Source: Pseudochelatococcus lubricantis (lineage in GTDB: Bacteria > Pseudomonadota > Alphaproteobacteria > Rhizobiales > Beijerinckiaceae). Taken from it: a stretch of DNA of 64,000 nucleotides. Below, piece by piece: positions 43,988 to 52,885 of the stretch. Every line of letters starts with the position of its first letter. The stretch's first letter is position 1. Position numbers and translations under genes: made by a program. The DNA is taken from contig NZ_JBHLXC010000007.1 of the NCBI RefSeq assembly GCF_042432495.1, positions 124,001 through 188,000 on the forward strand. Direction: 5' to 3'. Below the pieces are notes generated by a model. That model did no database searches and had not been told where the DNA came from. It worked only from the letters and a program-made list of their open reading frames with translations.

Positions 43988-44829
43988 CGGACGTTGCGCT
44001 CGAAGCGCGCGGCATCTGCCGCGACTATCATCTGAGCGGCGGCCTGTTCGGCGCGCCGCGCGTGCTGCACGCGGTGAAGAGCGTGAGTTTCCGACTGGCG
44101 AGAGGGAAGACGCTTGCCGTCGTCGGCGAGAGCGGTTGCGGCAAGTCGACGCTGGCGCGGATTCTCTCGCTGATCGATGCGCCGACGGCGGGTGAACTCT
44201 ACATCGACGGCGCACGCATCGACATCGCGCGGGACGGGCTGACCCGCGACATGCGGCGCAAGGTGCAGATCGTGTTCCAGAACCCCTACGGTTCGCTCAA
44301 CCCGCGCCAGAAGATCGGCGATGCGCTGATGGAGCCGCTGCTGCTCAACACGCCGCTGCCGGCGGCGGAGCGGCGCGAGCGCGCCATGCACATGCTGCGC
44401 AAGGTGGGCCTCGGGCCTGAGCACTTCAACCGCTATCCGCACATGTTCTCCGGCGGTCAGCGCCAGCGCGTCGCGATCGCCCGGGCGCTGATGCTGAGCC
44501 CCGGCCTTCTGGTGCTGGACGAGCCGGTGTCGGCGCTCGACCTTTCGGTACAGGCGCAGGTGCTGAACCTGCTGGCCGACCTGCAGGACGAGTTCAGCCT
44601 CACCTACGTCTTCATCAGCCACGATCTTTCGGTCGTGCGCTACATCGCCGACGAGGTGATGGTGATGTATTACGGCGAGGTCGTGGAGGCGGGCACGCGC
44701 GATGCCGTGTTTTCCGATCCGCAGCATGCCTACACGAAGAAGCTCTTCGCCGCGACGCCGCGCGCCGACGTCGCCTCGATCCGCGCTCGCGTCGAAGGCC
44801 GGCGCGGGGCGGCGGCGCAGGCGGTCTGA
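43984..44829 (+). CDS. dppF: Dipeptide ABC transporter, ATPase DppF
   Basis: A 281-residue ATPase with Walker A GESGCGKSTLARIL, signature FSGGQRQRVAIARALM and Walker B LLVLDEPVSALD. The ATG overlaps the dppD stop (ATGA), which couples the two. Like DppD it has a short C-terminus. It pairs with DppD to power the transporter. The convergent Xaa-Pro peptidase gene ends 7 bases after it. Confidence 0.9.
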   Translation: MTDVALEARGICRDYHLSGGLFGAPRVLHAVKSVSFRLARGKTLAVVGESGCGKSTLARILSLIDAPTAGELYIDGARIDIARDGLTRDMRRKVQIVFQNPYGSLNPRQKIGDALMEPLLLNTPLPAAERRERAMHMLRKVGLGPEHFNRYPHMFSGGQRQRVAIARALMLSPGLLVLDEPVSALDLSVQAQVLNLLADLQDEFSLTYVFISHDLSVVRYIADEVMVMYYGEVVEAGTRDAVFSDPQHAYTKKLFAATPRADVASIRARVEGRRGAAAQAV

Positions 44830-44836
44830 CCGGCGG

Positions 44837-45991
44837 TTACGGGCTGGCGAAAGGCTCGGTCGGGCTTTTCGCGGGCTCAGTGAACCAGTCCGGGCCATCC
44901 TCGGTCATGCAGATGTGGTCTTCCAGCCGGATGCCGAAGGCGCCCGGCACCACGATCATCGGCTCCACGGAGAAGCACATCCCCGCTTCCAGCGCCATGC
45001 GGTTGCCGCGCACGATGTAGGGCGGCTCGTGAATGTCGAGACCGAGGCCGTGGCCCGCCCGGTGTGGCAGGCCGGGAAGCCGGTATCCGGGCCCGAGGCC
45101 GCCGGCCTCGATGACGCGCCGCGCGGCGGCGTCCAGCGCTTCAGCCGCCGCGCCGATCCGCGCGGCCGCGAACACGGCCTCCTGCGCCGCCCGCTCCAGC
45201 GCCCAGATGCGCGCCACGTCCGGCGTGGGCTCATCGAGCGTGTAAGTGCGCGTGAGGTCGGAATGGTAGCCATCGATGCGGCAGCCGGTGTCGACCAGAA
45301 TGACGTCGCCGGCGTGGAGCGTCTGCTCGCCGTCCGCGCCATGGGGTAGCGCCGTCGCCTTGCCGAAGGAGACGATGCAGAACGACGAGCCCTCCGGCGC
45401 GCCAAGCGCGCGGTGCTGCTCGTCGATGAAGCGCACCGCCTCCGAAGCCCGGATGCCGGGTTTCATGAGGGCGTGTGCGCGGCGGTGGACTTCGAGCGTC
45501 AGCCCCATGGCGTGGCGGATGATCGCGATCTCTGCGGCGGACTTGCGCAGGCGCAGGCTCCGCAGCAGCGGCGCGCCTTCCACGATGCGCTCCGCTCCCA
45601 GCGCGGCGGCGAGCGGGTAAAAGGCGAACAGCGGCAGCGTGTCGTCCAGCGCCACCTTGCCGGCGGGTCCGGCCAGACTGGCAACGAGAGCGGCCGCGTC
45701 CTCGTGTTCCTCCCACGTCGCAATGTCACCCGCGACGTGTGGAAGGGTTTCGACGCGCGAACGCTCGAACCCCGGCACGATATAGACGAGGCGTGTCGGC
45801 AGCACCAGCGCGCCCAGCAGGCGCTCGCTGGGGTGCCAGACCAGCCCGGTGAAGTAGCGCATGCTCTCCGAGGCGCTGAGCAGCACCGCCTCCACGCCCG
45901 ACGCCTGCATGAGGGTGCGCAGGCGTTCCAGACGCTGCGCGTATTCCGCCGGGGCGATGGGCGGCACGGGATGCGGCCAGTCCGCAGTCAT
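44837..45991 (-). CDS. M24 family Xaa-Pro (aminopeptidase P-like) peptidase
   Basis: A 384-residue protein with a creatinase-like N-terminal domain and the pita-bread peptidase domain. The metal ligands are in VDTGCRIDGYHSDLTRTY, GHGLGLDIHEPP, CFSVEPMIVVPGAFGIRLED, in the order Asp, Asp, His, Glu, Glu of the M24 family. GAGGAT lies before the ATG at 45991; a GTG at 46006 overlapping the preceding stop is an alternative. Cytoplasmic. Convergent with and next to the peptide transporter, it likely degrades imported proline-containing peptides. Confidence 0.85.
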   Translation of the reverse strand: MTADWPHPVPPIAPAEYAQRLERLRTLMQASGVEAVLLSASESMRYFTGLVWHPSERLLGALVLPTRLVYIVPGFERSRVETLPHVAGDIATWEEHEDAAALVASLAGPAGKVALDDTLPLFAFYPLAAALGAERIVEGAPLLRSLRLRKSAAEIAIIRHAMGLTLEVHRRAHALMKPGIRASEAVRFIDEQHRALGAPEGSSFCIVSFGKATALPHGADGEQTLHAGDVILVDTGCRIDGYHSDLTRTYTLDEPTPDVARIWALERAAQEAVFAAARIGAAAEALDAAARRVIEAGGLGPGYRLPGLPHRAGHGLGLDIHEPPYIVRGNRMALEAGMCFSVEPMIVVPGAFGIRLEDHICMTEDGPDWFTEPAKSPTEPFASP

Positions 45992-46002
45992 GGTGTGTAT
46001 CC

Positions 46003-47019
46003 TCACGTGGGCCGCAGGGCGACGAGTTCGTCGTGCAGCGGCTTTGGAATGCTCACCCCGCCGGCGAGGCTGCGCCGGCGCGCCTCGTAACGGCGCTGCG
46101 AGGGCAGGCGCGCGCCCTGTTCGACGATGGCGCCGAACATCTTTTCCGCCCGGTCGATGTGCCGGGGCGCATCCACGCCAAGGAACACTGCCGGATCGAG
46201 GGCGAGAATCAGTTCGCCGTGGCAGGGCGCGGCGCGCGCGCCGTCGTCGAAGGCCATGGATTCGGCGCTCGTCATGTCGCCGATGAGGGGGCCCGCCAGC
46301 AGCTCGATCATGGCAGCGAGGGCAGACCCCTTGTGCCCTCCGAAGGTGAGCATCGCCCCCGCGAGCGCGGCCTCCGCGTCGGTGGTGGGGTTGCCTTCGC
46401 CGTCGATCGCCCAGCCCTCCTGGAGCGGCTTGCCGGCGCGCCGGTGCAGCTCGATATCGCCGCGGGCGATGACGCTTGTCGCGAAATCGAACACGAATGG
46501 CGTGCCGTCGGGGCGCGGCCAGGCGAAGGCGATGGGGTTGGTGCCGAATACGGGTTTCGTTCCGCCGGCGGGCGCGACCCAGCTATGGCTCGGCGTGAGC
46601 GCCAGGGCGACGACGCCTTCCGCCGCGATGGCCTCCACCTCCGGCCACAGGGCGGAGAAATGGAAACAGTTGTTGATGGCGAGCGCCGCGATGCCCTGCC
46701 GGCGGGCCTTCTCCACGAGTTTCGGCCGGCCGAGCGCGAAGGCCAACGGCGAGAAGCCGAAATGCGCGTCGACCCGCACGACGCCCGGTGCGTGGTCGAC
46801 CACGTCCGGCACGGCCTGCGGATCGACCTTGCCGGCGCGGATGGAGTGGACGACCCCGGGCAGCCGGTAAAGCCCGTGGGAATGGCACTCGTCACGCTGG
46901 CCGGCGATCACGACGTCGGCGATGGCCTGCGCGTGGGGTTCGGAAAGCCCGGCCGCGCGCAGGATGTCGAGCCCCAGCGCGCGGGCCTCGTCGAGCGAGA
47001 GGACGACGTGGTCGGTCAT
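46003..47019 (-). CDS. Ldh2-family oxidoreductase, possible Delta1-pyrroline-2-carboxylate reductase
   Basis: A 338-residue protein of the malate/L-lactate dehydrogenase (Ldh2) family, with DECHSHGLYRLPG near residue 47, NNCFHFSALWPEVE at about 120, and VFGTNPIAFAWPRPDG at about 160. Members include Pyr2C/piperideine-2-carboxylate reductases and ureidoglycolate dehydrogenases. Its place at the end of a hydroxyproline-type locus (epimerase, D-amino-acid oxidase, amino-acid transporter) favours a pyrroline-2-carboxylate reductase, but this is inferred. It reaches its stop 12 bases before the peptidase gene start on the same strand. Confidence 0.78.
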   Translation of the reverse strand: MTDHVVLSLDEARALGLDILRAAGLSEPHAQAIADVVIAGQRDECHSHGLYRLPGVVHSIRAGKVDPQAVPDVVDHAPGVVRVDAHFGFSPLAFALGRPKLVEKARRQGIAALAINNCFHFSALWPEVEAIAAEGVVALALTPSHSWVAPAGGTKPVFGTNPIAFAWPRPDGTPFVFDFATSVIARGDIELHRRAGKPLQEGWAIDGEGNPTTDAEAALAGAMLTFGGHKGSALAAMIELLAGPLIGDMTSAESMAFDDGARAAPCHGELILALDPAVFLGVDAPRHIDRAEKMFGAIVEQGARLPSQRRYEARRRSLAGGVSIPKPLHDELVALRPT

Positions 47020-47168
47020 GGCGAGTTCTTCCTCCGGTCATTGTCGATGCATGGCTGCCGCGTCGGGCGTCATGCCGGCCGATTGTCGGCCAGATGTCGG
47101 ACGGGCGTCAACCGGTACACGCCCGCCCCGCGGCGGCGGCGCCCTGCGCGGCGATTTTCAAGGCATCT

Positions 47169-47891
47169 TCACAGCACGGATTTGAGGAAGTCGATGGTCT
47201 CCGGCATCTGCGGGTTGCCGATGACCTCCCGCGCGGGGCCGATTTCGTGGATGACGCCCTTGTGGAAGAAGGCCACACGATCCGACACGTCGCGCGCGAA
47301 GCGGATTTCGTGGGTGACGAGGATCATGGTCATGCCTTCGTCGGACAGCATCCTGAGTGTATCGAGCACCTCACCCACGAGCTGGGGATCGAGCGCCGAG
47401 GTCACCTCGTCGAACAGCATGTAGTCGGGCGACATGGCCAGCGCCCGCGCGATCGCCATGCGCTGTTGCTGGCCACCCGACAGCTTCGAGGGATAGACGG
47501 AGAGCTTCTCGCCGAGGCCCACATGCCGGAGGTTCTTGGCGGCAATTTCCTCCGCCTCCCGCCGGCCCTTGCCGAGCACCTTGCGCGGCGCCAGCATCAC
47601 GTTTTCCAGCACGGTGAGATGCGGGAAGGCGTTCCACTGCTGGAACACGATGCCGATCCTGCGTCGCAGCCTGTTGAGGTCGGTGCCGGGGGCATGCACG
47701 TCCGTGCCGTCGACGAGGATGCGCCCGCCCTGGATCGGCTCCAGCCCGTTGATGCACATCAGCAGCGTCGACTTGCCGGAACCCGATCCGCCGATGATGG
47801 ACAGCACCTCGCCCTTCTGCACGGCGAGGCTGACACCCTTCAGCACCTCAAGCGGCCCGAAGGATTTGCGTACGTTTTCGATTTCAATCAT
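47169..47891 (-). CDS. Polar amino-acid ABC transporter, ATP-binding protein
   Basis: A 240-residue GlnQ/HisP-type ATPase: IEIENVRKSFGPLEVLKGVS, Walker A GGSGSGKSTLL, Q-loop FQQWNAFPHLTVLENV, signature LSGGQQQRMAIARALA and Walker B MLFDEVTSALD. The ATG overlaps the preceding permease stop by 8 bases. Forms a transporter with the two permeases and the binding protein upstream. Confidence 0.9.
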   Translation of the reverse strand: MIEIENVRKSFGPLEVLKGVSLAVQKGEVLSIIGGSGSGKSTLLMCINGLEPIQGGRILVDGTDVHAPGTDLNRLRRRIGIVFQQWNAFPHLTVLENVMLAPRKVLGKGRREAEEIAAKNLRHVGLGEKLSVYPSKLSGGQQQRMAIARALAMSPDYMLFDEVTSALDPQLVGEVLDTLRMLSDEGMTMILVTHEIRFARDVSDRVAFFHKGVIHEIGPAREVIGNPQMPETIDFLKSVL

Positions 47892-48537
47892 TTTCGTGCC
47901 ACCGCTTTTCAAGGCGCGCGCCGAGGCGGGCAACGGGAAAGCTCATCAGGAAGTAGATCAGGCCGGCGACGGAGAGCACGAGCAGCGGCTCCTGAAGGCG
48001 CGTCACCACGATCTGCGAGGCGCGCAGCAACTCGACGATGCCGATCCACAGCACCAGCGCCGTGTCCTTCATCACGCTGAGCACGAGGCCGATCCAGTTC
48101 GGCAGCGCCACGCGCAGCGCCATCGGAAAGACGATGTGCGCGAGATCCTGCCTGTAGGTCATGCCGAGGGAGCGCGCCGCGCGCCGGGTGGTGGCGGGAA
48201 CGGCGAGGATGCCGCCGCGCACGATCTCCGAGCAGTACGAGGCCGTGTAAAGCGACAGCATCACGCAGGCCACCGTAAAGGCGGAGGCGTTCACCCCGAT
48301 GATGGACTTGAACGAGTTCGCCAGCACGAACTGGATCAGCAGCGGCACGGAGCGCAGCACATCGAGCACGGCACCGAGCGGCGCGTTGAGCCACCACGGC
48401 AGCGTGGTGCGCGCCAGGCCGAACGCCATGCCGAGGATCGTGCCGCCCAGCATGGCCCAGGCCGTGATGGACAGCGTGACGCCCGCGCCCTTGAGCATGA
48501 AGAGGATGTCGTTCCATCCGAGGTTGGTTTCGAGCAT
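47884..48537 (-). CDS. Polar amino-acid ABC transporter, permease (second)
   Basis: A 217-residue HisMQ-type permease with LKGAGVTLSITAWAMLGGTI at the start and RAARSLGMTYRQDLAHIVFPMALRVALPNW as the coupling region. GGGAGG precedes the ATG by five bases. The gene follows the first permease by 11 bases and overlaps the ATPase gene. Confidence 0.9.
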   Translation of the reverse strand: MLETNLGWNDILFMLKGAGVTLSITAWAMLGGTILGMAFGLARTTLPWWLNAPLGAVLDVLRSVPLLIQFVLANSFKSIIGVNASAFTVACVMLSLYTASYCSEIVRGGILAVPATTRRAARSLGMTYRQDLAHIVFPMALRVALPNWIGLVLSVMKDTALVLWIGIVELLRASQIVVTRLQEPLLVLSVAGLIYFLMSFPVARLGARLEKRWHEND

Positions 48538-48548
48538 CGCGTCCTCCC

Positions 48549-49214
48549 TCAGTAGCGGAACAGGCGCCAGGCCAGCAGGCGCGCCGAGAGGGTGATGAGT
48601 TTCGCCATCAGGTAGTAGATGACGGCGGCGAACAGGAAATATTCGAAGGTGCGGAAGGTGCGCACGTTCAGTTCCTGTGTCACGCCGGTGAGGTCGGTGT
48701 TGAGACCTACTGTCACGCCGAGCGATGTCATCAGCAATGCCCAGACCATCTGGTTCGTCAGCGGATAGAACACGATGCGGAACATCTGCGGAAGCACCAC
48801 GAGGCGGAAGGCCTGCGTGGCGCCCATGCCGAGCGACCGGGCCGCGCGCGTCTGCGTCTCGGGAATGGCGTTGAGGCCGCCCCGGAACGATTCCGCCAGA
48901 TAGCCGGCGTTGTTGAAGGAGATGCCGACGAGCAGTGAGGCGTAGGAGTCTAGGTGGATGCCGAGCGAGCCGAGGCCGAAGTAGGTCATGTAGACCTGAA
49001 ACAGCGCCGGCGTGTTGCGGGCGAGTTCGACCCAGCCGGTGGCGAAACCGTAAAAGAGGCGGTTGTCCGACCGCCGTCCCAGCGCGAGCACGACGGCAAT
49101 TGCCGTGCCGATCACGAGCGAGAGGACAGCTATCTGAAGCGAGACCAGAGCGCCTTCGAACATCCGGGGCAGCGCATTGAACGCCGGCCGCCAGTGAAAG
49201 GTATAGTTGAACAT
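48549..49214 (-). CDS. Polar amino-acid ABC transporter, permease (first)
   Basis: A 221-residue HisMQ-type permease: MFEGALVSLQIAVLSLVIGT at the start and RAARSLGMGATQAFRLVVLPQMFRI as the coupling segment with the usual EAA-like pattern. Lies between the binding-protein gene (73 bases upstream) and the second permease. The two permeases are different proteins, as expected of a heterodimer. Confidence 0.88.
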   Translation of the reverse strand: MFNYTFHWRPAFNALPRMFEGALVSLQIAVLSLVIGTAIAVVLALGRRSDNRLFYGFATGWVELARNTPALFQVYMTYFGLGSLGIHLDSYASLLVGISFNNAGYLAESFRGGLNAIPETQTRAARSLGMGATQAFRLVVLPQMFRIVFYPLTNQMVWALLMTSLGVTVGLNTDLTGVTQELNVRTFRTFEYFLFAAVIYYLMAKLITLSARLLAWRLFRY

Positions 49215-49287
49215 GGCGCGCTACCATTCCGTGGCCGCGTTTTCGGACCGGCCGGGCAAAACCGGTGCCCGGCCGGCGGCGATCGCA

Positions 49288-50103
49288 TCAGTAGTAGACG
49301 CCGGGAACGGTCAGGCCGGGCAGGTCGCCGCCCACCCACTTGTCGAACAGTTCCTTATAGCGGCCCGTGCGCACCTGCTGATGCACGAACAGGTTGAGAT
49401 AGTTGAGCAGGCCGTATTCCTGCCGCAGCGCGATCAGCGAAACGAAATCGGTGACGTAGCCGGAATCGCCGCCCACGACGAAGCCCTTGAATCGGCCGGA
49501 CTTGACGGTGGCCTGCGCCACCGTGTTGGTGACGACTGTGGCCTCGATCTGGCCCTGCGAGAGCGCGAGGAAGACGTCGGCCTGCGTCTGGTAGCTGCGG
49601 AAGGATCCCTTGGAATCGTTCCACTTCTTGACATCGGCCTCAAGGGCGATGGCCTCGTAGGTGCCGGCGGTGGAGCCGACCTTGCGGCCCTTGAGCGATT
49701 CGTAGGAATCGATGTTGCTGCCCTCCTTCGTCAGCACCACCATCTTGAATGCGAAGTAGGGAATGGAGAAGCCGATGGTCTTGGCGCGCTCCAGCGTATC
49801 GGAGGTGGAGGCCACGCCGACATCCGCGCGTCCCGAAACGAGCGCGGGAACGCGGTCCGGGAAGGGCGTCTCGACGATCTCGGCCTCGACGCCGAGGATT
49901 TTCGCCAGATCGTTGCAGGTATCGACGTCGAAACCGATGGGGTTGTTGCTCTCGTCGCGCGAGCCCATGGGTGGGAAGTCGAGCGTAACGGCGCAGCGCA
50001 GTTTGCCCGATGCGATAATATCGTCAAGCTTATCGGCGTATGCCGGTGCGGCAATCGCGAGGCTTACGACGACGGCGAACAGTCCGGTCCTGAAATTCAT
50101 CAT
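49288..50103 (-). CDS. Amino-acid ABC transporter, substrate-binding protein
   Basis: A 271-residue periplasmic binding protein of the SBP_bac_3 family. Signal peptide MMNFRTGLFAVVVSLAIAAPAYA, then DKLDDIIASGKLRCAVTLDFPPMG and IGFDVDTCNDLAKILGVEAE, typical for polar amino acids. AGGG lies 7 bases before the ATG at 50103. As the first gene of the transporter set and next to the D-amino-acid oxidase, it likely binds proline, hydroxyproline or a related amino acid. Confidence 0.88.
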   Translation of the reverse strand: MMNFRTGLFAVVVSLAIAAPAYADKLDDIIASGKLRCAVTLDFPPMGSRDESNNPIGFDVDTCNDLAKILGVEAEIVETPFPDRVPALVSGRADVGVASTSDTLERAKTIGFSIPYFAFKMVVLTKEGSNIDSYESLKGRKVGSTAGTYEAIALEADVKKWNDSKGSFRSYQTQADVFLALSQGQIEATVVTNTVAQATVKSGRFKGFVVGGDSGYVTDFVSLIALRQEYGLLNYLNLFVHQQVRTGRYKELFDKWVGGDLPGLTVPGVYY

Positions 50104-50256
50104 ATTTTTTCCCTTGCTCTGGAGTTTTTGAAGCTCCGGGAATGCGTGCCCCGGCGCCTGTTTGGCAGAATTTAGCATCTTTTATACTATTTCAACATCA
50201 AAATAGACCTTTCCACCAATGGTCTCGAACGCAGCCGAAGCCGCCGGGCGCGGTCT

Positions 50257-51489
50257 TCAGAAGCGTCCGGCCGAGAACGGCGCGATATCGATCGGCTGCG
50301 GATTGCCGTCGAGGAAGTTGGCGACGAGCTGCGCCGTCGCCGCCGCTTGCGTGAGGCCGAGGTGACCGTGCCCGAAGGCGTAGATCACCCGGCCGTCGCG
50401 GCTCGCCGTGCCGATGACGGGGAGCGAGTCCGGGATGGAGGGACGGAAGCCCATCCACCGCCGGGCCGGCGCGTCGGGGTTGAAGCCGGGCAGGAAGCGG
50501 CGCAGCCGCTGCGCGACGGCCAGCGTGCGCCTGTGGTCGGCCGGCGCGTCCAGCCCGGCGAACTCCACCGCCCCGCCGACCCGGTCGCCAATGGCGAGCG
50601 GCGTCGTGACGAAGCCTTCGCCCTCGAACATGACCGGCCGGCCGAGGCCGAATGTTCCCGGTTGATAGGTTGCGTTGTAGCCGCGTTCCGTGTCGAGCGG
50701 AACGGCATCGCCGAGTTGCGCCGCCAGCGGCCTGGACCACGCGCCGGCCGCGACAACCACCCGGTCGGCGCCGAGCGGCTCGGCGTCCGCAAGCCGCATG
50801 TCCACGCCATCCGGCGCAGGGACGATACCGTTGACCTGCCCCGATATGAAGCGCGCTCCCCGCCCGACGGCCTGGCGAAGCAGGTCTGCCGCCAATATCG
50901 CCGGATCGGAGACATGGCAGCCGGCCGGATAGAGGGCGGCGGCCTCCACGTTGCGCAGCGCCGGCTCGATCGCCGCGAGATCGCCCGGGCCGAGTTCTTG
51001 CACATCGATGCCAAGCGCACGCTGGCTGGCCAGAACGCCGCTCGCGCGGGCGAAATCCGCCCGGTTGCGCCAGACGGAGAGGATGCCCTGCTCGCGCAGG
51101 TGGTGGTCGAGACCGCGCTGCGCCAGCAATGTCTCCCACGCCGGCAGCGCGAGCGCGTTGAGGGAGCGGATGGCGTGCGATCCGGCCGCGATCCGGTCCG
51201 CGCCGGATGCCGCGAGAAAGCGCAGCAGCCACGGCACGAGCTGCGGCAGGTAGGCCGGCCGGATCGACAGCGGGCCGAGCGGGTCTGCCAGCCAGCGCGG
51301 CAACTGGCGCCACACCTTCGGCGACGCGAGGGGCATGATATCGAGATGGGCGATCCAGCCCGCGTTGGCGTCCGTCGCGCGGCCCTCGCGGCCTTCCTTG
51401 TCGACGATGGTGACATCGTGACCGCGGTCGAGCGCGGCGTGGGCGGCCGCAATGCCGACGATGCCGGCTCCGACAATGGTTACGCGCAT
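50257..51489 (-). CDS. FAD-dependent D-amino-acid oxidase/dehydrogenase (possible D-hydroxyproline dehydrogenase)
   Basis: A 410-residue DAO-family enzyme. The FAD loop VGAGIVGIAAAHAALDRGHDVTIV opens the protein and the C-terminal GRVIYAFGHGHLGLTQAAAT closes the flavin fold. Such enzymes oxidise D-amino acids and hand electrons to quinone or another carrier. AAGGGGG lies before the ATG. Because the next gene upstream encodes a hydroxyproline epimerase, the likely substrate is cis-4-hydroxy-D-proline or D-proline; D-alanine-type activity cannot be excluded. Confidence 0.82.
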   Translation of the reverse strand: MRVTIVGAGIVGIAAAHAALDRGHDVTIVDKEGREGRATDANAGWIAHLDIMPLASPKVWRQLPRWLADPLGPLSIRPAYLPQLVPWLLRFLAASGADRIAAGSHAIRSLNALALPAWETLLAQRGLDHHLREQGILSVWRNRADFARASGVLASQRALGIDVQELGPGDLAAIEPALRNVEAAALYPAGCHVSDPAILAADLLRQAVGRGARFISGQVNGIVPAPDGVDMRLADAEPLGADRVVVAAGAWSRPLAAQLGDAVPLDTERGYNATYQPGTFGLGRPVMFEGEGFVTTPLAIGDRVGGAVEFAGLDAPADHRRTLAVAQRLRRFLPGFNPDAPARRWMGFRPSIPDSLPVIGTASRDGRVIYAFGHGHLGLTQAAATAQLVANFLDGNPQPIDIAPFSAGRF

Positions 51490-51558
51490 GATCCCCCTTG
51501 CCTGCCTTCTGGCTCAACGAAGCAACGGATATGCCTGAAAGCGCTTCATTCCGATCGG

Positions 51559-52581
51559 TTACGACGAAACTTGCGCATCGACGACCTGGAACCCGTGGGC
51601 GAACGGGTCCCGCCCGTCGATCACGATTGTATTGAATCCCGTCACCCGCGCCCATCCTTCTATGGAGGGAATGATCGCATCGTGTTCGCCGACTTTCGCG
51701 CGTCCCTCGATGCGGCCGGTGAAGAGCGAGCCGATGATGCTTTCGTGCACGAAAGCCTCGCCCTCCCGCAAGGCACCGCGCGCCGCAAGATGCGCAATGC
51801 GTGCCGAGGTGCCGGTGCCGCAGGGCGACCGATCGATGGCCTTGTCGCCGTAGAACACCGCGTTGCGCGCCGTGCCGTTCGGCGTCTGCGGCCTGCCGGT
51901 CCACATCACATGGGTGAGGCGGTCGATGGCCGGGTTTTCCGGATGGGCGATCCGGTAGCGGGCGTTGAAGGCGCTGCGGATGCGCGGACTGAGGCGCAGG
52001 ATATCGGAAGGCTCGATGTCCGCAACGTCCGTGTAGTTTTCCTGGGCCTCGATGATGGCGTAGAAATTGCCGCCGTAGGCGACGTCGACCGTGATCCGGC
52101 CGAGGCCTTCGATGTCGAGTTCGTAGCCGGTTCCGTAAAGGAACGATGGCACGTTGGTGATGCGCACGCTCTCGACGAAGGGGCCGTTCTGCTTGTAGCG
52201 CGCCTCGACGGGACCCGCCGGCGTGTCGAGCCGCAGCAGGCCCGGCGTGCGCGGCTGGATCAGCCCGTTTTCGAGGGCGATCGTCACCGTGCCGATTGTG
52301 CCGTGGCCGCACATCGGCAGGCAGCCCGAGGTTTCGATGAACAGCACGCCCGTATCGCAGTCCGGCCGGGTCGGCGGGTAGAGGATCGAGCCGGACATCA
52401 TGTCATGCCCACGCGGCTCGAACATCAGGCCGGTGCGGATCCAGTCGTATGCGGCGAGGAAATGCTGGCGGCGCTCGAACATCGTCGCGCCTTCGAGCCG
52501 CGGTATGCTGCCGCCCGCGACGACCCGCACCGGATTGCCGCAGGTGTGACCGTCGATACAGAAGAAAGTGTGACGCGACAT
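51559..52581 (-). CDS. Proline racemase family, 4-hydroxyproline 2-epimerase-like
   Basis: A 340-residue protein of the proline racemase superfamily. Both catalytic cysteines are present: Cys91 in PMCGHGTIG and Cys254 in SPCGTGTSA. Two cysteines fit racemase or epimerase activity rather than trans-3-hydroxyproline dehydratase, where the second is threonine. The N-terminal IDGHTCGNPVRVV fits the HypE subfamily. No clear ribosome binding site before the ATG at 52581. It converts trans-4-hydroxy-L-proline to the D-epimer (inferred from the family) that the adjoining DAO enzyme would oxidise. Confidence 0.85.
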   Translation of the reverse strand: MSRHTFFCIDGHTCGNPVRVVAGGSIPRLEGATMFERRQHFLAAYDWIRTGLMFEPRGHDMMSGSILYPPTRPDCDTGVLFIETSGCLPMCGHGTIGTVTIALENGLIQPRTPGLLRLDTPAGPVEARYKQNGPFVESVRITNVPSFLYGTGYELDIEGLGRITVDVAYGGNFYAIIEAQENYTDVADIEPSDILRLSPRIRSAFNARYRIAHPENPAIDRLTHVMWTGRPQTPNGTARNAVFYGDKAIDRSPCGTGTSARIAHLAARGALREGEAFVHESIIGSLFTGRIEGRAKVGEHDAIIPSIEGWARVTGFNTIVIDGRDPFAHGFQVVDAQVSS

Positions 52582-52793
52582 GGCTGCGCTCACTGTTCGA
52601 AAAAGGAACCATTCGGCGACAGGCGGGATGCGAACCCGCCGGTCTTCGGGATCGTTTCCGGCCGCGGCCGGTCTCGGCTCACAGGCCGGCGCCGGGCCAT
52701 TCCGGATGGAACTGCCTTGTGACGGCCGGGGTGGCGCCTTGCTGGCCGGTCTGCGATGCCATTGTTTTTCTCCCTGGAAGTTTTCTTGAGCGA

Positions 52794-52820
52794 CCATATT
52801 GTAGATTGTATAAAATATCC
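52794..52820. promoter_or_regulatory. AT-rich candidate GntR operator upstream of epimerase
   Basis: ATATTGTAGATTGTATAAAATAT, flanked by GC-rich DNA, lies in the divergent region between the epimerase and the GntR gene. The TTGTA/TATAA pattern resembles operators bound by FadR-subfamily GntR proteins, and the place fits control of both genes. The 304-base region between the two genes shows nothing else I recognise. Confidence 0.4.
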
Positions 52821-52885
52821 CGTGTCAAGCGAATCCGTCAATTCGTGGTATGCAGGCGTTTCCTCTCGCATCGGGCATATGATCG

